A stretch of 64,000 nucleotides of DNA. It comes from Schumannella soli. GTDB lineage: Bacteria > Actinomycetota > Actinomycetes > Actinomycetales > Microbacteriaceae. This document shows, piece after piece, positions 27,853 through 36,688 of this stretch. Below the pieces are notes generated by a model. That model did not search any database. It was not told where the DNA came from and saw only the letters and a list, made by a program, of their open reading frames with translations. Both the position numbers and the translations under genes were made by a program. The DNA lies in contig NZ_VHQG01000002.1 in assembly GCF_006517435.1 (NCBI RefSeq), forward strand, positions 62,160 through 126,159, written 5' to 3'. Numbering within the stretch: the first letter of the stretch is position 1; each line of letters starts with the position of its first letter.

Positions 27853-28490
27853 GCGCCATCGCCAGCACCACCGCATCCGCCGGTCTCGGCGACCTCGCCG
27901 CAGCGCCCGGTCGCACCGGCATCGTCGCCGACAAGCCCGAGAAGCGCCGCGGACCGCTGCACTACGTCGGCGTGACCATCAGCGCCGCGCTGCTGCTGTT
28001 CGTCGCGATCGTCGCCCTGCTCGTCGTCGCGATCCCCGCCGCGACCGGCTCGACGCCGTACACGGTGCTCACCTCGTCGATGGAGCCGAACTACCCGCCG
28101 GGCACGCTCGTCGTGATCAAGCCGGTCGCCGCCGCGAACATCGCGAAGGGCGACATCATCACCTACCAGCTGCACTCGGGCGAGCCCGAGGTCGTCACCC
28201 ACCGCGTCATCGCCGTGGGCACTAACGACGCCGGCGAGCGCGTCTTCACGACCAAGGGCGACAACAACGACATCGCCGACGCGGCTCCGGTGCGCGAGGT
28301 GCAGGTGCGCGGCGAGCTCTGGTACGCCGTGCCGCTGATCGGCTGGGTCAACAACGTCATCAACGGCGGCACCCGCGCCGTCATCATCCCGATCGCCGCC
28401 GTCGTGCTCTTCGGCTACGCCGGGTGGATGTTCGTGGGCTCGGTCCTCGACCGTCGTCGTCGCCGCCGGGCCGCCGCCGAGCAGGCCTGA
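27849..28490 (+). CDS. sipW: Signal peptidase I, SipW (ER) type
   Basis: A 213-residue membrane signal peptidase of family S26B. The N-terminal helix (about 41-63) precedes the catalytic serine S77 in TSSMEPNYPPGTLVV. The second catalytic residue is H118 in VVTHRVIAV, where ordinary bacterial type I peptidases have lysine; this Ser/His pair defines the SipW/ER group. The GDNND and LIGWV blocks and a C-terminal helix (about 178-200) follow. SipW enzymes process TasA-like proteins, which matches the four upstream genes. The ATG overlaps the previous stop (ATGA). Confidence 0.92.
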   Translation: MSAIASTTASAGLGDLAAAPGRTGIVADKPEKRRGPLHYVGVTISAALLLFVAIVALLVVAIPAATGSTPYTVLTSSMEPNYPPGTLVVIKPVAAANIAKGDIITYQLHSGEPEVVTHRVIAVGTNDAGERVFTTKGDNNDIADAAPVREVQVRGELWYAVPLIGWVNNVINGGTRAVIIPIAAVVLFGYAGWMFVGSVLDRRRRRRAAAEQA

Positions 28491-28564
28491 CCCGCACCGG
28501 CCAGACCCGCATCGGCCGCCCGCGCGGCGGAAGCCCGTGACCACCAGCCCCTAGGCTGTCGCGG

Positions 28565-31138
28565 GTGAAGGCCATCCGTCGATTCACCGTCCGCGCCGTC
28601 CTCCCCGCTCAGCTCTCCGCTCTCGACGAGCTCGCCGCCAACCTGCGGTGGTCGTGGCACGAGCCCACGCAGCGGCTGTTCCGCGACATCGCGCCGCACC
28701 TCTGGGACCGGCAGCACCGCGACAGCCAGGGCCGCGACCCCATCGCGCTGCTCGGCGAGGTCGTGCCCGAACGGCTCGACGAGCTGGCCGCCGACAGCGA
28801 GTTCATCGCCCGCGCCGAGGCGCTGCGCGACGACCTGCGCCGCTACCTGAGCGAGCCGCGCTGGTACCAGTCGCTCGAGGGCCCCACGCCCGACACGATC
28901 GCCTACTTCTCGCCCGAGTTCGGCATCGCCGCGGCCCTGCCGCAGTACTCGGGCGGGCTCGGCATCCTCGCCGGCGACCACCTCAAGAGCGCCTCCGACC
29001 TGGGCGTGCCGATCGTCGGCGTCGGGCTGTTCTACCGCGCCGGCTACTTCCGCCAGTCGATCTCGCGCGACGGCTGGCAGCAGGAGTCGTACCCGGTGCT
29101 CGACCCCGACGGGCTGCCGATGCGCGTGCTGCGCAACCCCGACGGCTCGGCCGCGCAGGTCACCCTGGCCCTGCCCGAGGGGCGCGCCCTGGTGGCGCGG
29201 ATCTGGAAGCTCGACGTCGGCCGGGTTCCTCTGCTGCTGCTCGACACCGACATCCCCGACAACGACGAGAGCCTGCGCGGGGTGACCGACCGGCTCTACG
29301 GCGGGGGAGGAGAGCACCGCCTGCTGCAGGAGCTGCTGCTCGGCATCGGCGGCTCGCGCGCGGTCAAGCTCTTCACCGGGCTCACCGGCCGCGCCCCGGC
29401 CGAGGTGTTCCACACCAACGAGGGTCACGCCGGATTCCAGGGGCTCGACCGCATCAACGACCTCGTGTCGCAGGGCCTCGCCTTCCCCGAGGCGCTGCGT
29501 GCGGTGCGCGCGGGAACGGTGTTCACGACGCACACCCCGGTTCCGGCCGGCATCGACCGCTTCGAGGCGGGGCTCGTCGCGCGCTACTTCGCGACCGACC
29601 TGCTGCCCGGCGTCGACGTCGCCGACGTGCTCGCGCTCGGCGCCGAGGACTACGACGGCGGCGTCGCCGAGACCTTCAACATGGCCGTCATGGGTCTGCG
29701 CCTCGCGCAGCGCGCCAACGGCGTCTCGAAGCTGCACGGCGAGGTGTCGCGCGGCATGTTCGGCGCGCTCTGGCCGGGGTTCGACGCGGATGACGTGCCG
29801 ATCGGCTCGGTCACGAACGGCGTGCACGCCCCCACCTGGACCGACCAGCGCGTGCGCGCTCTCGCCGCCGAGACCTTCGGCGACGACGACAGCACCCGCG
29901 TCGACTGGAGCGACGAGCAGCGCCTCGGCGACGCCGCGATCTGGGGCCTGCGCCGCGACCTGCGCGAGCAGCTCGTCGACGACGCGCGGGCGCGGGTCGG
30001 CGCCGCCTGGGACGAGGAGAACCCCGGCATCGGCCGCCCGGTCTGGCATCGCTCGCTGCTCGACCCCGACGTGCTGACGATCGGCTTCGCCCGCCGCGTG
30101 CCCACCTACAAGCGCCTCACGCTCATGCTCCACGATCCGGAGCGGCTACGGGCGCTGCTGACCCACCCCGAGCGTCCCGTGCAGCTCGTGATCGCCGGCA
30201 AGTCGCATCCGGCCGACGACGAGGGCAAGCGCCTCATCCAGCGCCTCGTCGACTTCAGCCGCGAGGCCGACGTGCGCGAGCGGATCGTGTTCCTGCCGAA
30301 CTACGACATCGCGATGGCGCAGAAGCTCTACCCGGGCACCGACATCTGGCTGAACAACCCGCTGCGCCCCCTCGAGGCCTGCGGCACCTCGGGCATGAAG
30401 GCGGCGCTCAACGGCTCGCTCAACCTGTCGATCCTCGACGGCTGGTGGAACGAGTACTACGACGACCGCAACGGCTGGGCGATCCCGTCCGCCGACAGCG
30501 CGGGGGATGCGGCCGAGCGCGACGCCCTCGAGGCCGCGGCGATGTACGACCTCATCGAGCACCAGATCGCGCCGCGGTTCTACGAGCGCGACGGCGCGGG
30601 GGTTCCGCAGAAGTGGGTCTCCGACATCCGCCACACGCTCGCGACCCTGTCGCCCGAGCTGTCGGCCGACCGCATGCTGCGGCAGTACGTCGAGGGGCTC
30701 TACCTGCCGGCCGCGCGCGCCGAGCGCACGATCGCCGACACCCGCTACCGTCCGGCGCGCGAGCTCGCGGCCTGGACGGCCCGCGTCGCCGAGGCGTGGC
30801 CGCAGGTGCACGTCGCCCACGTCGAGTCGGGCGGAGTGGATGCGACGCCGCAGGTCGGCGAGGAGCTGCAGGTGCGCGCCTTCGTCGAGCTGGGTGAGCT
30901 GACCGCCGACGACGTCGCGGTCGAGCTCGTGCACGGTCGGGCGCGCGAGGGAGATCAGCTCGGCGACGTCGAGCGGGTTCCGCTCGAGTTCGTCGCGCAC
31001 GAGCTCGGCGCTCCGGCGACGTACACCGGCACGGTGCGCTTCACGCGCGCGGGCTCGTTCGGCTACACCGTGCGGGTCGTGCCGCGGCACGCTCTGCTCG
31101 CCTCGCCGGCGGAGCTGGGTCTCGTCGCGATCGCCTGA
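28565..31138 (+). CDS. glgP: Alpha-glucan phosphorylase
   Basis: Glycogen/maltodextrin phosphorylase (GT35) of 857 residues, which releases glucose-1-phosphate from alpha-1,4-glucan chains. The actinobacterial type has an N-terminal DUF3417 region (about 10-120). PSLDQFLKYG-type blocks are absent, but EFGIAAALPQYSGGLG, HTNEGHAGF and the pyridoxal-phosphate lysine region GTSGMKAALNGSLNLS are clear. The C-terminus (about 730-857) is an added beta domain. The GTG start follows TAGGCT (28552-28557) by seven bases, a leaderless layout. It complements glgE/glgB and glgX nearby. Confidence 0.94.
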   Translation: MKAIRRFTVRAVLPAQLSALDELAANLRWSWHEPTQRLFRDIAPHLWDRQHRDSQGRDPIALLGEVVPERLDELAADSEFIARAEALRDDLRRYLSEPRWYQSLEGPTPDTIAYFSPEFGIAAALPQYSGGLGILAGDHLKSASDLGVPIVGVGLFYRAGYFRQSISRDGWQQESYPVLDPDGLPMRVLRNPDGSAAQVTLALPEGRALVARIWKLDVGRVPLLLLDTDIPDNDESLRGVTDRLYGGGGEHRLLQELLLGIGGSRAVKLFTGLTGRAPAEVFHTNEGHAGFQGLDRINDLVSQGLAFPEALRAVRAGTVFTTHTPVPAGIDRFEAGLVARYFATDLLPGVDVADVLALGAEDYDGGVAETFNMAVMGLRLAQRANGVSKLHGEVSRGMFGALWPGFDADDVPIGSVTNGVHAPTWTDQRVRALAAETFGDDDSTRVDWSDEQRLGDAAIWGLRRDLREQLVDDARARVGAAWDEENPGIGRPVWHRSLLDPDVLTIGFARRVPTYKRLTLMLHDPERLRALLTHPERPVQLVIAGKSHPADDEGKRLIQRLVDFSREADVRERIVFLPNYDIAMAQKLYPGTDIWLNNPLRPLEACGTSGMKAALNGSLNLSILDGWWNEYYDDRNGWAIPSADSAGDAAERDALEAAAMYDLIEHQIAPRFYERDGAGVPQKWVSDIRHTLATLSPELSADRMLRQYVEGLYLPAARAERTIADTRYRPARELAAWTARVAEAWPQVHVAHVESGGVDATPQVGEELQVRAFVELGELTADDVAVELVHGRAREGDQLGDVERVPLEFVAHELGAPATYTGTVRFTRAGSFGYTVRVVPRHALLASPAELGLVAIA

Positions 31139-31186
31139 GCTCGAGCGGGTTCGGGGATCCGGCCTGGTTCGGGAGCCCGGGCGTGC

Positions 31187-31666
31187 TCAGGAGTCCGATG
31201 CGTCGACGCCGGCGATCGCCAGCGCGAGGATGAGTCCGACGAGCAGCAGCGTGCCCACGATCGCCAGCAGCGACATGACGAGGCCTGCGATCGCGGCGGG
31301 CCGCGAGGGGTAGGGGGCGCCGGCGGCGATCATCCGATTCGCCCGGCGCAGCCCGATGATCGACAGCACGAGTCCCGCGATCGCGAACGGCAGCAGCGCG
31401 AGCCCGAAGACGCCGAGGATCAGGCCGATCATCGCGGGCGGGTTGCCGCTCGAACGCTCCGCGGAGCCGGGTGCGGAGCCGGTCGCGGATCCGGTCGCCG
31501 AGCCGGTGGCGGGCGCCCACGCCCGCTGCGGCGCATCGACCGAGCGGCTCGGCGCACCCGACATGCCGCGCCGCGACTCCGACCAGGAGACGCCGTTCCA
31601 CCAGCGCTGCACGCCGGCGCGCTCGGGGTCGGCGTACCAGCCGGGGCAGTCGGAGGAGGTCGGCAT
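31187..31666 (-). CDS. DUF2510 membrane protein with Gly-Ser-Ala-Thr repeats
   Basis: A 159-residue protein. The N-terminal DUF2510 motif CPGWYADPERAGVQRWWNGVSW (residues about 7-28, abbreviated) is followed by a linker holding four-residue repeats GSAT, GSAT, GSAP. Two membrane helices follow (about 80-105 and 125-152) around the motif SIIGLRRANRM, as in DUF4190. Function is unknown; the architecture is common in actinobacteria. The ATG at 31666 begins right before the DUF2510 motif and is preferred to the longer frame. Confidence 0.75.
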   Translation of the reverse strand: MPTSSDCPGWYADPERAGVQRWWNGVSWSESRRGMSGAPSRSVDAPQRAWAPATGSATGSATGSAPGSAERSSGNPPAMIGLILGVFGLALLPFAIAGLVLSIIGLRRANRMIAAGAPYPSRPAAIAGLVMSLLAIVGTLLLVGLILALAIAGVDASDS

Positions 31667-31680
31667 CGTGCAGCGGGCGA

Positions 31681-32148
31681 TCAACGGGCGATGTCGGCGA
31701 CGGCGCCGCCGGTGACGGAGAGCAGATCGGCGGGAGCGAGCTCGAGGTCGAGGCCACGGCGGCCGCCGCTGACGAACACGCTCTCCCACAGCTCGGCGCT
31801 CTCGTCGAGCACGGTGTCGTGGCGGTTCTTCTGGCCGATCGGCGAGATGCCGCCGACGACGTAGCCGGTGCGCTTCTGGGCCAGCTCCGGGTCGGCCATC
31901 GCCGCCTTGCGGCCGCCGACCGCCGCGGCCAGCGCCTTGAGGTCGAGCTTCGTGGTGACCGGCACGATGCCCACCACGAGGCGTCCGTCGACTTCCGCGA
32001 CCAGGGTCTTGAACACGCGATCGGGCTCGACCCCGAGCGCCTCGGCGGCTTCGAGTCCGAACGACGCCACACGCGGGTCGTGCTCGTAGGCCCGCTCGGT
32101 GAAGGGGATGCCGGCCGCGGTGAGCGCGCGGATCGCCGGGGTGCTCAT
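31681..32148 (-). CDS. ybaK: YbaK-type aminoacyl-tRNA deacylase
   Basis: A 155-residue protein of the YbaK/ProX family, which hydrolyses mischarged aminoacyl-tRNA; the YbaK branch acts on Cys-tRNA(Pro). Conserved blocks are VFKTLVAEVDGRLVVGIVPV, with the key lysine, the AVGGRKAAMAD segment and GYVVGGISPIGQK. Normal YbaK length is about 155-160. The ATG overlaps the stop of the upstream DUF2510 gene (ATGA), so it is part of a leftward unit. Confidence 0.9.
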   Translation of the reverse strand: MSTPAIRALTAAGIPFTERAYEHDPRVASFGLEAAEALGVEPDRVFKTLVAEVDGRLVVGIVPVTTKLDLKALAAAVGGRKAAMADPELAQKRTGYVVGGISPIGQKNRHDTVLDESAELWESVFVSGGRRGLDLELAPADLLSVTGGAVADIAR

Positions 32149-32891
32149 CCGCCGTCCACCGCGACGACGATCCGGGCGACGAGGGTGCCGATCGCGATCA
32201 CGACGCCGATCGAGCCGATGGCGATGCCCGCGATCGCGAGGCCGCGGTAGGCGCCGGCCGGCGCGTTCTCGCGGATCATCCGGTTCGCCCGCCGCAGTGC
32301 GGCGATCGAGAGGGCGACGCCGATGACGCCGCCGAATCCGCTCGAGAGCCCGAGCACGCTGACGACGAAGCCGGCGATCGCGTAGCCGTTGGTGCGGCGG
32401 CGGGCGTTCGCGGCGCCGTAGTACTGAACCGGGGCCCCGGGCGAGCCGGGGGCGCCACCCGTCGGGGAGGGAGCCGCGGCGTATGGATTCGGCTCGTAGG
32501 GGTTGACCGGGCTCGGCGCGCCGCCGGCGGGCGTGAGAACGAGGTTGACACCGGGGGCGGGCGCCGTCGGCGGAGTCGGCGGGGCGCCGTAGGCCCCGTA
32601 GCCGGTGACGGCGCCGCCCGAGGTCCAGCCCGGCGCCCCGCTCGCGGCGGTCGTCGGCGGGTATCCCGCAGGAGTGCCGGGAGTGCCCGATGGCGCGGCG
32701 CCCAGCGTCGGCGGGCCGGCCGACGAGCTCGGGATCGCCGGAGGCGCCGTGGTCGGCCGGAACGCCGCCGACGAACCGGGTGCCGGTGCATCGCGCCGCG
32801 CATCCGACCAGCCCGCGCCGTTCCACCAGCGCTGGCCGCCCCGGCGCTCGGGATCCGGGTACCAGCCTGGCGAATCGGAGCTGTCGGGCAT
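32145..32891 (-). CDS. DUF2510 / DUF4190-like membrane protein
   Basis: A 248-residue protein. The DUF2510 motif SPGWYPDPERRGGQRWWNG is at the N-terminus. A long Pro/Ala/Gly/Tyr-rich linker (about 30-165) follows, then two helices around VALSIAALRRANRMI (about 170-240), as in its neighbours. Function is unknown. The ATG at 32891 follows TAGTCT (minus strand, 32903-32898) by six bases, so the start is leaderless and the Met two codons upstream is rejected. Confidence 0.75.
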   Translation of the reverse strand: MPDSSDSPGWYPDPERRGGQRWWNGAGWSDARRDAPAPGSSAAFRPTTAPPAIPSSSAGPPTLGAAPSGTPGTPAGYPPTTAASGAPGWTSGGAVTGYGAYGAPPTPPTAPAPGVNLVLTPAGGAPSPVNPYEPNPYAAAPSPTGGAPGSPGAPVQYYGAANARRRTNGYAIAGFVVSVLGLSSGFGGVIGVALSIAALRRANRMIRENAPAGAYRGLAIAGIAIGSIGVVIAIGTLVARIVVAVDGG

Positions 32892-32917
32892 GAGCACAGA
32901 CTAGAGCCGGCGCGGCG

Positions 32918-33196
32918 TCAGCGACTCGCGCTCAGCGCCGCCGTCAGACCCGCCGCGAGCAGAACCAGCACGAGCAGCCCGCTGAGGCACCCGGCGAGCG
33001 CGACGCCGGTCAGGGCGAGGCTCCGGCGCGCGATCGCCGCACGTCCCGCGGCGACGAGCAGGTTCGCGCGGCGCAGGCCGCGCAGGGCGATGATGAGCGC
33101 GACGGGCGCGATGACCCAGACCGCGATGCTCACCAGCGCGAGCACGAAGCCCGCGACGGCGGTGCCGTTCGAGTCGGGCAGCTCGCGCGCGGACAT
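32918..33196 (-). CDS. Small DUF4190-like membrane protein
   Basis: A 92-residue two-helix membrane protein (helices about 12-38 and 62-88) with IALRGLRRANLLV between them. This is the same core seen in the two DUF2510 proteins to the left, but the DUF2510 domain is missing. It is probably a shortened paralogue. TAGGCT (minus strand, 33209-33204), seven bases before the ATG, marks a leaderless start. Confidence 0.72.
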   Translation of the reverse strand: MSARELPDSNGTAVAGFVLALVSIAVWVIAPVALIIALRGLRRANLLVAAGRAAIARRSLALTGVALAGCLSGLLVLVLLAAGLTAALSASR

Positions 33197-33255
33197 GCCG
33201 CCGAGCCTACAAGCGAGTGCACACAGGTCCGCTCCCCGCGGCCGAGGCGACGAGC

Positions 33256-35319
33256 TCAGACGGTCGGCGGATGCGCGCGCAGCAGCAGCATCGAGGTCGG
33301 TCCGACCGTGAGCTGCTCGCCCGGCACGTGGTCGGCGGCGAGGCCCGAGATGTCGTCGTGCGACGAATCCCAGAGCAGCGTGTAGCCGCCGACGCCCTCG
33401 TGCGCCGGCAGCGTCACCTCCACCGGCGCCTCGACGCCGTGCACGATCAGCAGGATGCGGTTGAACTCCTCGAACTCGGGCGTCGACGCCGCGAGGTACT
33501 GCAGGGTGCGCTGGCTCGGGTCATCCCAGTTCTCGCGCGACATCGCCTCGCCGGCGGTGTTGTACCAGTCCATCTGCGTCGCGCTCGGCACGGTCTCGCC
33601 GAAGCGGCCGAAGCGCACGGGGCGCAGCGCCGGGTTCTCGCGCCGCAAGCGGGTGAGCGTGCGCGTCACCTGCAGCAGCTCCTCCTGCCAGTCGTCGCGC
33701 TCCCAGTGCATCCAGGTGAGCGGGCCGTCGTGACAGTAGGCGTTGTTGTTGCCGTTCTGGCTGCGGCCCCACTCGTCGCCGGCCGTGATCATCGGCACCC
33801 CGGCGCTGAGCAGCAGGGTTCCGAGCAGATTGCGGATCGCCTTGCGCCGGGCGGCGAGCACCGTGCGGTCGCGCGTCGGACCCTCGACGCCGTGGTTGTA
33901 GGAGTGGTTGTCGCTCGAGCCGTCGCGGTTCTCCTCGCCGTTGCCGAGGTTGTGCTTCGTGTCGAAGGCGACGACGTCGGCGGCCGTGAAGCCGTCGTGG
34001 GCGGTCACGAAGTCGATCGAGGCGAGGGGCCCGCGCTGCGACGAGAAGACGTGGTTCGAGCCGGCGATGCGGCCGGCCAGCGAGCCGATGCCGTGCTGGG
34101 CGGTGCCGTGCGCGCGGGCGTGCGCGACGTCGGTGAGCCAGAAGGTGCGGATGCGGTCGCGGTAGCCGTCGTTCCACTCGGAGTAGCCGTCGGGGAAGTT
34201 GCCGACCTGCCAGCCGCCCATGCCGACATCCCACGGCTCGGCGATCATCTTCTGGTCGCGCAGGGCCGGATCGTCGAGGATTGCGCGCAGCAGCGGGTGC
34301 TCGCGCTGGAACTCGGCGTTCTCGTCGCGCCCGAGCGTGGCCATCAGGTCGAAGCGGAAGCCGTCGACCTGCACCTCCTCGCTCCAGTAGCGCAGCGAGT
34401 CGAGCACGAGCCGCTGGGCGGCCGGCTTCGAGTAGTCGACCGTGTTGCCGCATCCGGTCGTGTCGATGTAATCGCCGTCGGCGGTCTGGCGGTAGTAGCT
34501 GCGGTCGTCGATCCCCCGCAGACTCGTCACCGGACCGCGCGGGCCCTCCTCGGCCGTGTGGTTGTAGACGACATCCAGCACGACTTCGAGTCCGGCCTCG
34601 TGCAGCAGCCGCACCATGCCCTTGAACTCGCGCAGCACCGCGCCGGTGCCGCCATGCTGCGCCTCGCGCGAGGCGTACGCCGCGTGCGGGGTGAAGAAGT
34701 TGAGGGTGTTGTAGCCCCAGTAGTTCGCGAGGCCCATCTTCGTGAGCCGCTGCTCGCTCACGAACTGCTGCACCGGCAGCAGCTCGACCGTCGTGACGCC
34801 GAGATCCTTGAGGTAGTCGATTGTCGAGGGATGCGCGAGGCCGGCGTAGGTGCCGCGCAGCTGCTCGGGGATGTCGGGGTTGAGCTTCGTGAGGCCCTTC
34901 ACGTGCGCCTCGTAGATGACCGTGTGGTCGAGCGGCACGCGCGGCTTGGCGACACCGCCCCAGTCGAAGGCGTCGTCCTGCACGTAGCCGCGCCATTCGC
35001 CCGTGCCGGTGCGGGCGAGGCCGCGCGCGTAGGGATCGATCAGCACGGTGTCGGGCGAGAAGCGCTGCCCCTTCGGCCCGCGCACGCGCAGACCGTAGCG
35101 GGCGCCGGGGCGCAGTTCGGGGCTCGTCGCGCTCCAGACGTCGCCGCCGTCGCCGTCGGCGTCGCGTGTCATCCGGATCGTCGCGGTCGTCCACGCCGGG
35201 TCGCGCTCGTCGAAGAGCAGCAGATCCATCGCGGTGGCGTTGGCGCTCCACACGCGCAGAGTGCCGCCGTCGGGCCCGCTGCGCACGCCGAGATCGCGGA
35301 GCAGATCGGGGGAGGGCAT
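33256..35319 (-). CDS. glgX: Glycogen debranching enzyme GlgX
   Basis: Isoamylase-type debranching enzyme (GH13 subfamily 11), 687 residues; it removes alpha-1,6 branches from phosphorylase-trimmed glycogen. The N-terminal CBM48 (about 1-150) is followed by the barrel with VVLDVVYNHTAEE, GFRFDLMATLGRDE (nucleophile Asp), KMIAEPWDVGMGGWQVGNFP (in part, acid Glu) and FVTAHDGFT. The ATG at 35319 is preferred to one eight codons upstream, because TATCGT (35332-35327, minus strand) then lies seven bases away, as at other leaderless genes. Confidence 0.95.
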   Translation of the reverse strand: MPSPDLLRDLGVRSGPDGGTLRVWSANATAMDLLLFDERDPAWTTATIRMTRDADGDGGDVWSATSPELRPGARYGLRVRGPKGQRFSPDTVLIDPYARGLARTGTGEWRGYVQDDAFDWGGVAKPRVPLDHTVIYEAHVKGLTKLNPDIPEQLRGTYAGLAHPSTIDYLKDLGVTTVELLPVQQFVSEQRLTKMGLANYWGYNTLNFFTPHAAYASREAQHGGTGAVLREFKGMVRLLHEAGLEVVLDVVYNHTAEEGPRGPVTSLRGIDDRSYYRQTADGDYIDTTGCGNTVDYSKPAAQRLVLDSLRYWSEEVQVDGFRFDLMATLGRDENAEFQREHPLLRAILDDPALRDQKMIAEPWDVGMGGWQVGNFPDGYSEWNDGYRDRIRTFWLTDVAHARAHGTAQHGIGSLAGRIAGSNHVFSSQRGPLASIDFVTAHDGFTAADVVAFDTKHNLGNGEENRDGSSDNHSYNHGVEGPTRDRTVLAARRKAIRNLLGTLLLSAGVPMITAGDEWGRSQNGNNNAYCHDGPLTWMHWERDDWQEELLQVTRTLTRLRRENPALRPVRFGRFGETVPSATQMDWYNTAGEAMSRENWDDPSQRTLQYLAASTPEFEEFNRILLIVHGVEAPVEVTLPAHEGVGGYTLLWDSSHDDISGLAADHVPGEQLTVGPTSMLLLRAHPPTV

Positions 35320-35406
35320 GCGATCTACGATAAAGCGGCGCACGTTACGCCCGTGTCACAGCGCGGCCCCAGAACGGGTGCGCGGGGCCCCAGTACGGAG
35401 GACGGC

Positions 35407-36648
35407 ATGACGGTCTACCTCGACCACGCCGCGACCTCGCCGCTGCGGCCGGCGGTTCTCGACGCCTACGCGGCGGCGCTGCGCACCGTCGGCAACCCCT
35501 CGTCGATCCACGCCGACGGGCAGCGCGCGCGCGAGGTGCTCGAGGAGGGACGCGAGCGGGTCGCGGCCTCGCTCGGCGCGGATCCGATGGAGATCGTGTT
35601 CACCTCGGGGGGCACCGAGGCGGTCAATCTCGGCATCAAGGGGCTGTTCTGGGCGCGGAACGCCGGGGGAGGCGCTGGCGCTGGCGCTGCGGCAGCGTTG
35701 CCCCGCCCGCGCATCGTCGTGCCGCGCGGCGAGCACCACGCGACGATCGACTCGGTCGAGTGGCTCGAGCGGCACGAGGGCGCCGAGCTCTGCTGGGTCG
35801 AGCTCGACGCGACCGGGCGCGTCCGCCTCGACGACCTCGCCCGCGCCCTCGGCGACGGCGGCGACGTCGCGCTCGTGACCGCGCTGTGGGCCAACAACGA
35901 GGTGGGCGCCCTGCAGCCGGTCGACGAGATCGTCGCGCTCGCGACCGCGGTCGGCGTTCCGGTGCACCTCGATGCGATCGCCGCCTACGGCCAGGTCGAG
36001 GTGGATGCGCACCGCACCGGCGCCGCCGCGATCAGCGTCTCGGCGCACAAGATCGGCGGGCCGGTCGGCGTCGGCGCGCTCGTGCTCGCGCGCGGCTGGG
36101 ATGTCGAGGCGCTGCTGCACGGCGGCGGCCAGCAGCGCGGACGCTCCGGCACGCAGGACGCCGCCGGCGCGGCCGGCTTCGGAACGGCGGCGGCGCTCGC
36201 CGCGGAGCAGCTTGCGGAGCACGCCGCGCGCCTCGCCGCACTGCGCGACCGTCTGATCGCCGGCGTGCTCGCCAACGTGCCCAGGGCGGTGCTGCGCGGG
36301 CCGGCGCCGACGGGGACCGCACCCGGCTCGGCATCCGTCGTCCGCCTGCCCGGCAACGCCCACTTCACCTTCGACGGCTGCGAGGGCGACTCGCTGCTGA
36401 TGCTGCTCGACCTCGAGGGCTTCTCCGTCTCGACCGGATCCGCCTGCCAGGCCGGAGTGCCGGAGCCCTCGCACGTGCTGCTCGGCATGGGCGTCGACCC
36501 CGCGACCGCCCGCGGCGCGCTGCGCTTCACGCTCGGCCCCGACACGACCGCCGACGAGATCGACGCGCTGCTCGCGGTGCTGCCGGGCGTCGTCGATCGC
36601 GCCCGCTCCGCCGGCCTGGCGCGGCGCATCCCCTCGCTCGGCCGCTGA
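35407..36648 (+). CDS. Cysteine desulfurase, NifS/IscS family
   Basis: A pyridoxal-phosphate enzyme of 413 residues that takes sulfur from cysteine and leaves alanine. [12 protein letters not shown] opens the protein; TSGGTEAVN (67-74) binds cofactor, H111 stacks on it, K215 in SAHKIGG forms the Schiff base and C347 in STGSACQAG is the persulfide cysteine. A Gly/Ala-rich insert lies at 86-98. The start has GGAGGA upstream. The next gene, mnmA, uses persulfide sulfur, so this enzyme probably feeds tRNA thiolation and perhaps Fe-S assembly. Confidence 0.93.
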   Translation: MTVYLDHAATSPLRPAVLDAYAAALRTVGNPSSIHADGQRAREVLEEGRERVAASLGADPMEIVFTSGGTEAVNLGIKGLFWARNAGGGAGAGAAAALPRPRIVVPRGEHHATIDSVEWLERHEGAELCWVELDATGRVRLDDLARALGDGGDVALVTALWANNEVGALQPVDEIVALATAVGVPVHLDAIAAYGQVEVDAHRTGAAAISVSAHKIGGPVGVGALVLARGWDVEALLHGGGQQRGRSGTQDAAGAAGFGTAAALAAEQLAEHAARLAALRDRLIAGVLANVPRAVLRGPAPTGTAPGSASVVRLPGNAHFTFDGCEGDSLLMLLDLEGFSVSTGSACQAGVPEPSHVLLGMGVDPATARGALRFTLGPDTTADEIDALLAVLPGVVDRARSAGLARRIPSLGR

Positions 36649-36688
36649 GCGGCCAGCGGTCCGGGCGGGTCGCGCTTACCCTGGAGTC

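Noticed and set aside
33217-36648. 1143-codon frame covering glgX antisense and the cysteine desulfurase
   Set aside because: Only the last 413 codons (from 35407) show protein motifs and a ribosome-binding site; the rest is a shadow of glgX.
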